Assembly: GCA_022579005.1 (NCBI GenBank)
Contig: MU401484.1
Location: 163,165-227,164, forward strand
Length of the DNA: 64,000 nt
DNA from: Poronia punctata
Lineage: Eukaryota; Ascomycota; Sordariomycetes; Xylariales; Xylariaceae
Direction of reading: 5' to 3'
The number at the start of each line of letters is the position of its first letter. Positions within the stretch are counted from its first letter, which is position 1. Shown here one piece after another: positions 11,870-22,949 of the stretch. The notes under the pieces are model-generated. The model did no database searches. It was not told the origin of the DNA and saw only the letters and a list, made by a program, of their open reading frames with translations. Made by a program: the position numbers and the translations under genes.

Positions 11870-13642
11870 ATGGCAGAGCACCCTTTACGTGATCTGGGAA
11901 TCCCAACTGGCGCCGTTACAGCTCGGTTACGTCAATTTCAACAAGGTCTTCAGCAAAGAAAGTTGGAGGAGAGAAGAGGGTCCAAGTATGGCAACACTCA
12001 GTTTTTAGAGAGGAGCCTTCCGAAAACTCCAGACTTTCTGAGCCCTCCTGAAAATCAGCAGATCATAGCCCACAGCTGTGGTCGGAGTGAAAACGACAAA
12101 GGACACGCTTCCTCAACCAAGGAATCCAGGGTCAGCCCCCTGTTGTGGTCGCAGCCTTCGTGTCGAAAGAGTTACTCTATAGGCCATCTATGCGGCAGAT
12201 TTGGTCATTCAGAGGTCCGACTAACTGGCCGGCAGCATCTCTCTTCTTCGAGCACCAAAGATGCGAAGGCTTTGCAGGGCCCGCCTAGCTTAGTGGAAAA
12301 GCGCCTACGACGTTTCGAATCATCTTCTCCAGAGAGGACAACAAAGCTTGAAAAGTGGCTATCTGCTCAGGATATGTTCGCCCAACATAATATTAGCAGG
12401 CCTGTTGGCTGGCTTTCAGATCTGGGGGACATACCTCTCTCAGGGGCGAAATCACAATCTGCTCTAAGTGGTGATACCTCTGGTCGTTACCGTAGTGTGG
12501 AGCAGCTGTCCCCGGCAGTTGAGCAAAAAGGACCTCTCCCCACGAGGCCACGTAACAACAACAAAACAAACTCGGCCCCTTCCAAGGCCGGGATAAATCC
12601 ATTCACAATAGCACGGCCGGTCTCACGACTCGCTTCTTTTCAATTGACGAGAGGTGATACTCCCCATGCGCATCCACATCAGGCAGACCCTTCATCTACC
12701 GGGGAGCGTTCAGGTTTATCGGGGGGCAGTGTCTTAACAGACCACCAGTCTCATGATGTTCAATCCATATGGGGTCAGAATGGGGCGCAAGCACCGGTAG
12801 ACACAGGGAGAAAGAAGGGGAGAAAGAGCAGATCCAGCTCCGTTTCACATGAACCTAAAACTCCTAAACGCCGGTTGACCAGCCCACCCCCATGGCTGAA
12901 GACGCCAACCAAAGGAGCAGCTGATGCGACCCGTCTCTTACACCACGTAATTCAGCATGGCGCGCGATCCCCAAACGAAGGCCAGTGTAACTCTTAGGGA
13001 GAAAATACTCCGGGCAGTTCTGTCATGGTGTCGAATCGACGTGAGATGTTCGAGTCACCCAAGACCCAGATCCATACCGATGCGGCCTCACCAACCAGCA
13101 AAGCACATCGTCAGAACGTCTCGAACGACCGGAACGAGTGGCCACCGCCAATTACGGTAACAAAATGGAAGGCGGAGGACAGGCAAGCAAGTATTCAACA
13201 ACGAGGCCCCAGTGCTACCAAGCCCGCTCGTTTTCCCTATTTCCCTCAGCCGGATCCTTTCGGAAGAGACTCGGCATTACCCCAAAGAGAGACTCTTGCT
13301 ACTGAAAAGTTGTCTGAAGACGACATGGTGCCGTCGAGGGCCTCACCATCACGCGGAGACGAGTCCGCATTTGCGGCTCCTTACTCACTGCCGACACCCA
13401 CCACTCCACTCAACCAAGGATATGAGTTTGAAATCACTCTACCCTATTCTACGTCTCCGTTGGCCGGGAGTCGGGACGAATCGGTACCTACTCGTAGCGG
13501 TTGTGAGAGGGGTCATGTGCTAGGCATCACGACCATCTTGCATTTTTGTAACGGGGAAAGCACTATTCTTACAGCTGATGTTGCAAAGGAGGGGCATGAA
13601 CCGCGACGTGCACATAATCCGCACGTAAACAACCGTTCGTGA
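11870..13642 (+). CDS. Uncharacterised disordered protein, two exons
   Basis: I do not recognise this protein. The first ATG in frame is at 11870 (MAEHPLRDLGIPTGAV...). The frame meets a TAG at 12995-12997 and then stays open in the same frame to TGA at 13640. A GT-AG intron at 12947-12997 (GTAATT donor, CTTAG acceptor, 51 nt, phase 0) removes that TAG and joins both parts into about 573 residues. The product is Ser/Pro/Arg rich, with a charged N-terminal helix (residues about 15-35, RLRQFQQGLQQRKLEERRG), a basic stretch near GRKKGRKSRS, and repeated SPP/TPKR patterns that could be phosphosites. No enzyme motif is seen. The last 50 residues have a different composition, so a further intron near 13480-13540 is possible. 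It lies 450 nt downstream of atp16 on the same strand. Confidence 0.6.
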
Positions 13643-14280
13643 CACAGAGGCTGCAGCGGATGAAGGTCTTGTGTTTCCAGACAGAATAAGGGGTCGCGGT
13701 TTTGGGTTTTGTTGGGTTTCGCTTGGTACCGGTACCTGCCCACGGTGGTATAGTTAACTACGAGTGAAATGGGACTTTGAGGGAGCGTCCTTGAAGCTTG
13801 ACGTAAATTGGTGCATGGCGCGTAGACCTCATAACCTCCTATCTATCTACATTATATCTTTAATCTAGTCTTCGCCTTCATATTTTTGACTTGTTTTTGT
13901 CGCTGGCGCAAAGAGATACGACTGCATTCCATTGGAAGAAATGTCTTATGCTAGACCTAGCCCTACAACTTCTTCCAAGTATCAAGCCAGCATTCGACTT
14001 TTTCCCTTATATTTCCAGTTCCCTGGGAACAGTACCTCTTAAGGGGGATGTTCAGTAACCATGCCACCGTCTGTCTCGTCCCTAAAGAGACACTTGAGGG
14101 AATAACTATCAACCTACTAGGTCATCAGTGTCGGAACACAGAAGACAGAATAGGAGCAGAAAAAAGACACCATCGACGACGGATGCACTTTTACTTTTAT
14201 TCTTGTTCCTACATACATGCCTAGCTAGGGCCAACCTTTGGAGTATTGTAACAAAAAGCGCAAGAAGGAAAAAGAAGAAG
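13643..14280. other. Intergenic 3' of the uncharacterised gene
   Basis: About 640 nt, with the 3' UTR of the upstream gene and a purine-rich tract (14262-14290) leading to the tRNA pair. No gene seen. Confidence 0.55.
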
Positions 14281-14286
14281 AAAAAA
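14281..14286 (-). terminator. Pol III terminator after tRNA-Glu
   Basis: Six T residues on the minus strand, starting 8 nt past the tRNA-Glu 3' end, with further T-rich sequence beyond. This is the first T-run after the tRNA-Thr start on that strand. Confidence 0.8.
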
Positions 14287-14293
14287 GGAGAGA

Positions 14294-14403
14294 CTCCGAA
14301 TCGGGGAATCGAACCCCGGGCTTGACGGCACACCACATGAAGAATCGAATATTCTGATGAGTATCATGAGAGCGTCAAATGTTAGCCACTACACCAATTC
14401 GGA
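14294..14403 (-). tRNA. tRNA-Glu (anticodon CTC), intron-containing
   Basis: The acceptor stem TCCGAAT pairs perfectly with ATTCGGA, followed by G as discriminator. Counting from the 5' end, bases 32-37 are C-T-CTC-A, placing the CTC anticodon at 14368-14370. The anticodon stem TGACG pairs with CGTCA (14323-14327). Between position 37 and 38 there is a 38-nt intron (14329-14366), the canonical site for nuclear tRNA introns. The T-arm GGGGTTCGATTCCCC is perfect. Mature length is 72 nt. It is followed by an oligo-T terminator. Confidence 0.95.
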
Positions 14404-14410
14404 ATTTTTT

Positions 14411-14482
14411 TGCCCACTACTGGAGTCGAACCAGTTGCCTCCTCATTACTAGTGAGGCGCTCTACCGGTGAGCCAAGCGGGC
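14411..14482 (-). tRNA. tRNA-Thr (anticodon AGT)
   Basis: A complete 72-nt cloverleaf. The acceptor stem GCCCGCT pairs with AGTGGGC (one G-U), discriminator A. The anticodon stem CCTCA pairs with TGAGG around the loop CTAGTAA, giving AGT. The T-arm CTGGTTCGACTCCAG is intact and the A-box is normal. Only 7 nt (AAAAAAT on the coding strand) separate its 3' end from tRNA-Glu, with no T-run terminator between them. Confidence 0.95.
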
Positions 14483-15365
14483 CGCTTTTTGTTGGAGTCT
14501 CGAGGTTGAATTGTGGGTTTTATAGATACGCTAGGGTTCGGTTTTTTCTCTCTTTTCTTGTTCTTTTTATAGGGGGAGAAAATGTAAAGAAGATAGTTTA
14601 GTTAAGGCTATATATATATAATTTGAGATCGATTCAAGGTGTTAAGAAAGGTTAGTAAGCTTATTGATTGATTTTATGCTTATGTTTACAAAAATAGGCC
14701 ACTTTTATATTACAGTTACTGATGATAATCTGATATCTTGTAGGTACGTGTTTCTCTACAGTTCTTTTTTACTATGCAAAGAAGTTCTGATCAGCTCGTG
14801 CATAGATGCAGGATTTCTTCCATTTTTACTTACCTAGTTTAAAAGATACTATAAAGAAAAGGCAGCGCCTATAAGTAAATACAAATGGCATGCACGCATA
14901 GATAGAGAGAAGACTATGTATCGCCAAGGGGAGGCGTGATAGCATATGTTTAGTTTGTTCGGTCTAAGTAAGCCCTAAAAAAGTACTCGTAAGCAGGGTG
15001 ATCAGAACAGGCAAATGTAGTAGACGGACATAAAGGGGGGGGTATATTGTAGATAGATATTCCAAGTCATTTGAGCGTGTATAAATGCTTTATTACAAAT
15101 ATCTTCATAAGATACATAGAGTTGGGATAGCTGTACTCGTCGTCATTTCTAACGAATGCTTGCGTCTACCTTACTGTACCTACCTACGCCGACTCCTTGG
15201 ATTTCCTATCGTCCCCGTCGGGTATATATATAACCATCTCCTGTCTTGAAAGGTGCGGTTGGGACGCGGGAGTTTACCCCGACTCTCTCCTTTATATACG
15301 CAGGATGAAAAACAAACTTATCAGCAACTGCGCTTATATCACAATCGCAAACAATAAACCGCACC

Positions 15366-15403
15366 CATCGCATCGCATCGCATCGCATCGCATCGCATCG
15401 CAT
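15366..15403. repeat. (CATCG)7 microsatellite
   Basis: Seven perfect CATCG pentamers plus a trailing CAT. Confidence 0.95.
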
Positions 15404-18042
15404 ATAGCGCAGTACTTACGGTCGTAGAAAAACTGCCGGTCCGGATTATCATTAGAAAATATGATCCTCCGTCTGGTTTCCCTTCTCCCTAACATATGTC
15501 TTTTGCCACGGCGCTGGTATACCTCCATCTCTAATGGCACGGAACGGCTCAAAGAAATAGGGATATATCTATACCCTCGTGGCAAGCCAAGGGCAAAAAA
15601 ATCAAGTTTATACCTCACCACCCCCGGTTAACATAGGTAGCTACCCTAGATAGAGCTGGTAGACTAGTGGCCTTCGGTTAACTGCCCGGTCTAGACCGCG
15701 CAACGTGGTATGGCCATGTTCTAGGCCTAGCACCCCGGACTAGGGCATACTGACTAGCTAGGTATGTCATGTCCATGTCTATCTTGTGATGGACTAGGTA
15801 TATTATACCTTATTTAGGTACATAAAGGAAGGAAGCGGTATAATTTTGGGGTGGAAGAGGTCCTCGTCGCTTTGGGAGATGCTTGTGTCAGCTGTGTGGG
15901 TAGTCTAGGGTCTCATTATTTTCGTAGACGCGTGTGTACCTACATATTTATTTTGGGAGATTTGTAATTTATGTATAGGTACGTTGAAATAGCCACTTTG
16001 GCTGGTTTTGGAAAGTTGAACTCCCTTTTCATCTGCCTTCACGTGGTATCCAGACGACGCTCCTGGTCCCTAAGGATTTCTATCCGGAAGACCATAAAAT
16101 TTATCCCGGTGCAATGTCATAGGGCACTGATGGGACATTACCTAGCTACTTAACGTACTTAGATATTAACTTCTATATAGCAAGATAGAATAGGGGGCTT
16201 CGAAGCAACTTCTTACTAACCTAGGTCCTAGGCAGATAGATACGAGTCGGTAATGCATAAATGGTGTTTGTAGAAAGAACAGTTACGTAGGCGCTCAGTA
16301 GAAAGAGATAGGTATACTTATCTTTTCCGAGAATAGAAGAACACTCTCAGCCGGGGAACATGCCTACCTACCGAATAATCGGTTATGACCGTCAACCGGT
16401 GTAGGTATGCACCGTATGTCCGAATCCAAAACAAAGAAAAAATTGTAACCGGCCACCCAGGTACAGTTCCTAAGGTTATTCAGCTGGCTCGCATGATCCT
16501 GTAATATGGCATCTTAGACCAGTCACCTACGCTGTTGTAGCTACTTGGAGTTATTGGCCGCTAGTGACAGGCAAAGGGGAATGTCATGTCTTCCCTACGA
16601 TGCATTCTCAGGCCGGCCTAAGAGCGTCACACAAGAATTAGAGAGGATAACAGACGGACTAGATGAGATATTAGTGCCAGTACCTAGATGGGAGGTAACT
16701 TTCGGCGTTTACGAGTGAAGGTGACGGTATCTCTATATATTAGGAAGAAAGTACTCAGGATGAAGTCGTCAATGAGCGTGTCTATAGACCTAACAATGAG
16801 AAAGGGGACTTATCAGGGTGCATTGTCCCGCCGGCAACAAACTAGGTTCTATATCATACGCAAAACGCCTCTTCTAAAGGGCCAAGAGTCGTCAATAGAA
16901 CAAAGGCATATATATATTCATAGAGAAGGACGAACCAGACTACCGAGAGAGGCTCTGCGGTAGGTCGCAAGGCATATCTATCATTACCTGCTGATCCAAG
17001 GCTTTTTGCAAGATAATAGCCAACCGAGTGTTTTATTTGGACACCGCCGGAGCATCAGGGAAAGACTGCTATGGAATCTCCAAAAATGCCCATAAATCCG
17101 GTACCCTTGTTTTTATTTGCTGCGTGTTAGAATAGGCACCCCCGCCGAGGTGTTACTCCGAGGTCTTGCCTCTTTCTCCTCGGAGAATTGTGAGGGGATC
17201 GGACATGATCATCTCTCGCTGCGAGTCCTGGGTTAAAGTTTCATGAACCGTGCCTACCTCTAGTTTCTCCTTTTCTTGCAGGACCCTTTTAAGATGCGAA
17301 TGCCGGGCCGGTACAAAAGCTAGACTGACCGGGATACTCAAGGCAAAGTATACCTATGAGTCACCCAGCGTTATCAAAGTGGTAACATTGTCCTGATACC
17401 TACAATTACCTCCTATATCCAGGTATTGACCGCCAACCGCATCGTGTGCTTGTCTCCTAACAGATGGGGGAATCTGGTGCGAAGATGCTGAAATATGGGC
17501 ACAAAAGTGATGTGAATCGCCCCGCTGAATCGGATCGAGTTATAACAAGGTTTAGTCTATGGTATGTTCCCACAAGCATCTATTTAGTTTACGTTCTGGG
17601 GAATGATAATTGACCTTGGTGGGTATCGATGGGATCTACGGCGTGCATGAATCTGAAGGACTGCTTCCGCCCTCCCGAGAAAGGCTATCAGTACTAATCA
17701 GTAGTGTAGATGATTTGACGCTACGTATGTAACCACGTCAATCGTCATGGTGAATATCACGACGGAGACGAAAGACCACACGGAAAAGCCTCCTCTATAT
17801 CCGTGAAGTGGGGTTATGTATGGGTTTCAACCGTAACGGAGACCCCTTGAGGTTCAACTGGGTCATATTTCTGAAGAGCATCTTGGCCGAGCTGGGTCCA
17901 TTGCGTTGGTCCGTCTGAAGCAAGTCATAATAGGCAGCACGTTATGCCGCCCCCAGTGCTTCGTCAATTCTATACTTTGACATGTGTTCAGTTGAGAATC
18001 CTCGGTCGATATTCTGGAGTCATAATGGGTTTCCGTCTGTCC

Positions 18043-18061
18043 ACCTACCTACTAGGTAGGT
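18043..18061. repeat. 19-bp palindrome
   Basis: ACCTACCTA and TAGGTAGGT are perfect 9-bp arms around a single C. It belongs to the TACCTA/TAGGTA-rich family of strings in this window. Confidence 0.85.
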
Positions 18062-20595
18062 TAGATTAGTAGCATCAAGAATTGGAGCGATAGGAGATCC
18101 GTGTACGGGCCTATATATAAAACTGCAGGAAACCTGGAATACGAATTGACCCGGCGACTAGCATAGATGCGACAGGACCACTTGCGATACCACCTTACGG
18201 CATTTTCCACACGTAGATCGGACAATTTTCCATTTAGCATACACGATGGGAACGTCGTAGCTTTTAACTAGGTTACCGATGTCGTAAAGACAAGAAGAAG
18301 CCAAGACGGACGTTAAAAAGGTGTTCTTGACTCGATGCCAAGGCCTGTCCTCCACGAGCAACAAGCTTTGCCAAGTGGCTAGCTAGCCTAGGGAAGAGAT
18401 CTAACCCTAGATAGAACCGACGGCAAGTGACAAATGGTTTCAAATGCCAAGAAAAGCAGGTTCGAGGTGGACGGAAGAAAAAGAAGCTTTATGGATGGGC
18501 CAGGTAGTCTACCAGTGGAGGGGTTCAAGATGATACGAGTGACGAGTACCTTGCCTACCCTGCGAGTACGATAGGTATCATCGAGACACACTCTTGGCGA
18601 TGAGGTCGACGAGGGTGCGGACCACGCGCGCATTGATCGCCCTGCGACGTTCCCGACTTGTTGCGGGGCACGGGAAGCGGTTCACATCTGAGCTCGGTTG
18701 TAGTACGACATGATTCGCGGAGAACGATCCATGGTGCAGCTGACGGTATACTATGTAAATCCCGCTAACTTACAGCGGTATGCTGTTCAGATTCCGACAG
18801 AGAAAAAAGAGACCAGACCCCCAGGGACCCCTGTGCCAGATACTTACATATTACTAAGTACTTAGATGCACAATCAGCTTCCCCCCTCTTCTCGCTAACC
18901 TTACGAGTACGAGTAGGTAAACAACTGATCATAAAATTGAGAAGTACCGAGCGCCCAAGGGCAGTAGTATGGCGACAGATGACTGATGTGTTGAATAAGA
19001 GAACTGTTAAAGCTTATTTAGCTTCTGCAATTATCTCCTTCATACCTTACTCACATTTTCCAGAACTGGGACTCTTCCCAAACAAAGTGTGGCGGAAAGG
19101 CAACTACCTAGGTTGGGTTAGAACTTGGATGAAATTTAAAATCACTCCTTTGCGTGCCTGCGTCCCTCGTCTAATTCCGTACCTTTCCGCACTGGTTCTG
19201 GTGCCCCGAGATCCAAACGAATTACAGCCCATTCGAGACTACCTAATCCTAGATTCCTAATTTTGAACGGGACAGAGAACGGGAGCCCAACATTTGTAAC
19301 TACCTTATGCATATCGGATGGCAACGGCGAGGTAAGCAAATTATGCGGTAGGTTAATCACAAATTAATTCACCGCCCTCAAATGCTAGATTAGACTAGGT
19401 AGAGTGGACCAACCTATGTGAAGTTGTGTTGAGAGGAAGAGGTGTAGGTAGCAAGTTGGGAATTTGTCTCGTCATGCCTAATCAAGCTAACCTAATAACT
19501 GAGGATGCATGCTTCGACCTGGTCGGGCCTGTGCTGTTTCCTCTTGTTGGAGGCGCGTGCGTCGCTGCAAGACTGCTTACCCGTGATCGACTGTCTCCAA
19601 AGTGGTACCTACTAGTAGTAGGTTGCGTTTTGCAGCCATGTTGCATCCGTCTGACTCGGAAGGCTGTCAGAAATGGGCGTGAAACTTGTCAGAACAATAG
19701 CATTGCAAAATGCCATACTGGTCAAACTCCTATGCGATAACAATAGGGTATACAAGTATAGAAAAAAAGTTCAGCCGCGTCAACGACTCTGAGATTTGGA
19801 AGAATGCATTTGTTCTTTTCACATTCTATTATGCTTTCTTATCCAGCAGTTAAACCATCTTAGGTAAGATCATGATCTAGGTATCTGGTTGACTAGTGGT
19901 GGGCGAAACCAACCGGAGGGTCGATGGAATGGTTCTAGTTTACCTTTCTCGGTTTCTCGTTGGCTGGAAAGGCGCATACGACACTCCACAACTATACCAG
20001 AACCGGTCCTTCCGCACCTACTCGTAGTGGTGGGCTGTTTCCGGACCCCAGGCAGAGGTGGTACCTACCTTGCTGCTGTAGATTGGTATTACAGAGCAAT
20101 GCTACGGTACAGTCACTTGCTAATCCACTCATCAGAAGGGGAAGCCCACATGTTCCGCCCAAGTCTCTTTTCCTATCATCTCTCCCATTTCCTATTACCT
20201 ACCACCAATCTTTAACGAACTTTAATGATCTTGCTTTCTCGGCGCCCAGCCTTCGAACCACATCACCACCAAACTATCCCAACCAGATCGCGTAACAACA
20301 CAAAGACGACTACGAGCAGTACGGCTCCCTAGAAGATCGATTGGGAAAGAAAATAGTCAGTCTTTACATACAGCTGATTGGACTTGCCCATTCTTCCACG
20401 TCTACGCCACACGGAGACGACAGTTACACAACGGAAACGAAGGTTGAGGAGGTCATTTCACTTCAGGCGTTTGACACATTTCCTTAGAGTTGGACCTGGT
20501 GGAACACGACAGCGCGGGGGGATCAAGCGGTGCGACACGGATTACCAGGAATTTCGCACCTCCCTAAAGCCCTCGATAGGGCCGAGTCCTCTTCC

Positions 20596-20616
20596 ATGGC
20601 GGACGTCATCCGATAG
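20596..20616 (+). promoter_or_regulatory. Candidate uORF (6 codons plus stop) in the palH leader
   Basis: ATG at 20596 in a good context (TTCCATGG), then GCG GAC GTC ATC CGA TAG, giving the peptide MADVIR. It ends 116 nt before the palH ATG, and no other ATG lies between. Two CTTGGC hexamers (20650-20655 and 20695-20700, complement of the PacC core GCCAAG) also lie in this leader. Whether the transcript starts upstream of the uORF is not known from sequence. Confidence 0.5.
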
Positions 20617-20732
20617 CACGTCTTCGGTCCATCCTTTCGTGGCCCAGAGCTTGGCCGTTGCCGATTCGAAGCAATTCCGCGACCTCGCTGCCAACTTGGC
20701 CTTCGCCACAGCCTCTGATCGCGACCCCGACG

Positions 20733-22949
20733 ATGGCTGCCGCGTGTTCGCCATTCACTCTCCCTGCGAACGGCGTCCTGTCCGTAGCTGGCGCGACGCC
20801 TACAACATTGACTGCCGATGCCGTCTTCATTCCCTCCTGCGCGACCGCCGCCGTGGCTATGGCCCATCGCGCCATCATCGTCACCGGCGGCGTCAGCACG
20901 GACGAGACGGAGTTCCCGCATCCGCCTGATCTCACTAATAGTTTGAAAGACCCTTTCTATTCATCAATATCTGCACAATGCTATGTCTTGGCCGCCACTA
21001 CCGTCCTTGCTTACATGCTTTTGATCATGCTTGTGATCGCACCTAGATCATTCCTAGACGGCGGCGTTGTGACTCTAGGGCGCCGTGGTTTTACCAATGG
21101 CGCTTCGAGTGGGATAAGCATAGGGGGTCGGCCCTGGCTGCAGAAAGTCGCTACTCTTCTTGTTGCTGTGTCGCTGACGATTGCGACTGTCGAAACTTTT
21201 CGCGAAGCTGAGGAGCAGTATCACGGTGGTAATGAAGATGCAAGCAGGCTGCAACAGATGGTGCATGCGCGGCTGGACTTGAAGGTCATCCAGCTTATCT
21301 CGGATACGTTCCTTTGGTTGGCGCAGGCACAGACTTTGATTCGCCTTTTCCCACGACAGCGCGAGAAGATTATTATCAAGTGGACGGCTTTCGCCCTGAT
21401 TAGCCTAGATGTCATATTCGGCGCCCTTAACAGCTTCAAGTACAATGCTGGCACAAGTAACTCGAAGCCAGGCCAATTCTTCGAGGCTATCCCAGCACTG
21501 AGCTACCTCTTTCAGTTATCGCTCAGCCTCCTATATGCCGCATGGGTTCTTTACTATGCTTTGATGAAGAAACGCTATGCCTTCTATCATCCCCTAATGA
21601 GGAATATCTGCCTGATGGCGACTCTTTCGATCGGGTCTCTATTGGTCCCGGTTGTCTTTTTTGTTCTGGATGTTGTGACCGACATCAATGGATGGGGCGA
21701 TTACGTCAGGTGGGTTGGTGCGGCAGCCGCAAGTGTTGTTGTGTGGGAATGGGTGGAAAGAATCGAAGCGCTAGAACGCGAAGAGAAAAAGGACGGAGTT
21801 TTGGGCCGTGAGGTATTCGACGGGGATGAGATGATAGACATGTCGCCTTCGGACCTTACATGGCCGCACAAGAGAAAAACCAAGAGAGACAATGGTGGCA
21901 CGGGCGGTGGTGATGAAGAAGCTGCCCTCGCTTCTGGGAATTCCGGAAACCGTGGCAAGACTTGGCCTGCCATGTCTCCCATTACAACGAGGTATCGTGC
22001 AAGATCGGATAACAACTCAGGTCGGCCACAGCCTATTTCGGGTGGGGCAGCCGCGACTACAGGAAAGTCACCGGCCCGCTTCTTGCAGCCGCCACTCTGG
22101 CCGCCCCGGCCGCCCCCTGCTGTCACGCCCGTAAGCAGGACGGATACAGCCAGTGCTGATAGCACGATATACTGTGTTCGATATCAACCACTCACCGAAA
22201 CGACATCTAGAACCACAGAGGACAGGTACCCACCGTCATCCAGGGGAGATACCACTGCCTCTTCGCACGGGGATGTGGTGATAGACATACCGGAAAGTGC
22301 CATGAATCCGCCGGACCCGGAGAAGCCCGTCACCAACACAACCGGTAAGGGCTGGGCAACGTTGTCGTTATTTAACCCATTCCACCGCAGATGTCGCGAC
22401 CCACCTGCTGAAGTCCTGCCACATACGAACGTTAAAGCAGTCGCGTCGCACCATGAACACCGAGAACACGAAACATTCTCGAAGTGGGACCTCAAAAGCC
22501 GTATCGAAAATTTTGCCGCTAACCAGGCCGAGAGGGCTCTTCAACGCCTTCGCCCGACGCCGGACACCGACAGCCTACCAGTAACAGTCATCCCCGCGCA
22601 GCCACGCCGGGGGGCCGCATTGGCGCAATTGCTAGAAGAAGAAGAACCCACTTTGAGGCGGCCAGCTTCGGCCCCCTTTACTGCGGGTGTTACATCACAA
22701 CCTAGTGCCTCGCCTCCTCCCCTGAGAGCCCGTGAAGCCACCGATGCGACGCAGCCAACGATATCACCAACATCCACTCCATCCGACCGTGGGGATTCAT
22801 ATCTCCACGGGCCTGTTGAGAGGCGAAACAGCGGTCCTAGAACCGGGGGCTCCGATACGGACCAGCGTCCGACGATGTACGCCGAACGACGTCCGGTGGA
22901 TGATTTAATACAAGACGATTTCCAACCTCCGGGACATGGTCTAGGATGA
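20733..22949 (+). CDS. palH: Ambient-pH signalling receptor PalH/Rim21
   Basis: PalH is the plasma-membrane pH sensor that works with the arrestin-like PalF to trigger ESCRT-dependent processing of the PacC/Rim101 transcription factor at alkaline pH. The chosen ATG gives 738 residues, close to the known family size. The N-terminus has the family signature CSPFTLPANGVL and an extracellular part with two cysteines (about 5 and 36). Seven hydrophobic segments follow at about 82-104, 138-154, 185-206, 216-235, 252-277, 291-315 and 326-342. The diagnostic block VVVWEWVERIEALEREEKKDG comes at the end of TM7. The rest (345-738) is a long Ser/Thr/Pro-rich cytoplasmic tail, where PalF binds in the family. 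Upstream codons are open without an ATG. No intron is needed. A frame antisense to the TM7 region is a shadow. Confidence 0.95.
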   Translation: MAAACSPFTLPANGVLSVAGATPTTLTADAVFIPSCATAAVAMAHRAIIVTGGVSTDETEFPHPPDLTNSLKDPFYSSISAQCYVLAATTVLAYMLLIMLVIAPRSFLDGGVVTLGRRGFTNGASSGISIGGRPWLQKVATLLVAVSLTIATVETFREAEEQYHGGNEDASRLQQMVHARLDLKVIQLISDTFLWLAQAQTLIRLFPRQREKIIIKWTAFALISLDVIFGALNSFKYNAGTSNSKPGQFFEAIPALSYLFQLSLSLLYAAWVLYYALMKKRYAFYHPLMRNICLMATLSIGSLLVPVVFFVLDVVTDINGWGDYVRWVGAAAASVVVWEWVERIEALEREEKKDGVLGREVFDGDEMIDMSPSDLTWPHKRKTKRDNGGTGGGDEEAALASGNSGNRGKTWPAMSPITTRYRARSDNNSGRPQPISGGAAATTGKSPARFLQPPLWPPRPPPAVTPVSRTDTASADSTIYCVRYQPLTETTSRTTEDRYPPSSRGDTTASSHGDVVIDIPESAMNPPDPEKPVTNTTGKGWATLSLFNPFHRRCRDPPAEVLPHTNVKAVASHHEHREHETFSKWDLKSRIENFAANQAERALQRLRPTPDTDSLPVTVIPAQPRRGAALAQLLEEEEPTLRRPASAPFTAGVTSQPSASPPPLRAREATDATQPTISPTSTPSDRGDSYLHGPVERRNSGPRTGGSDTDQRPTMYAERRPVDDLIQDDFQPPGHGLG

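Larger units (their letters stand above)
14483..20595. other. Six-kb non-coding stretch
   Basis: No supported protein gene. Frames above 60 codons lack domains, several have no ATG, and they show no obvious codon bias. The stretch carries the (CATCG)7 microsatellite, octamer copies at 14984, 18902, 18908 and 20019, and a 19-bp palindrome at 18043-18061. The last few hundred bases before palH are pyrimidine-rich (around 20160-20300) and probably belong to the palH promoter and leader. Confidence 0.6.

Noticed and set aside
20378..20929. 183-codon plus-strand frame overlapping the palH start
   Set aside because: It starts with TTG, overlaps palH in another frame and has an Arg-rich random composition.
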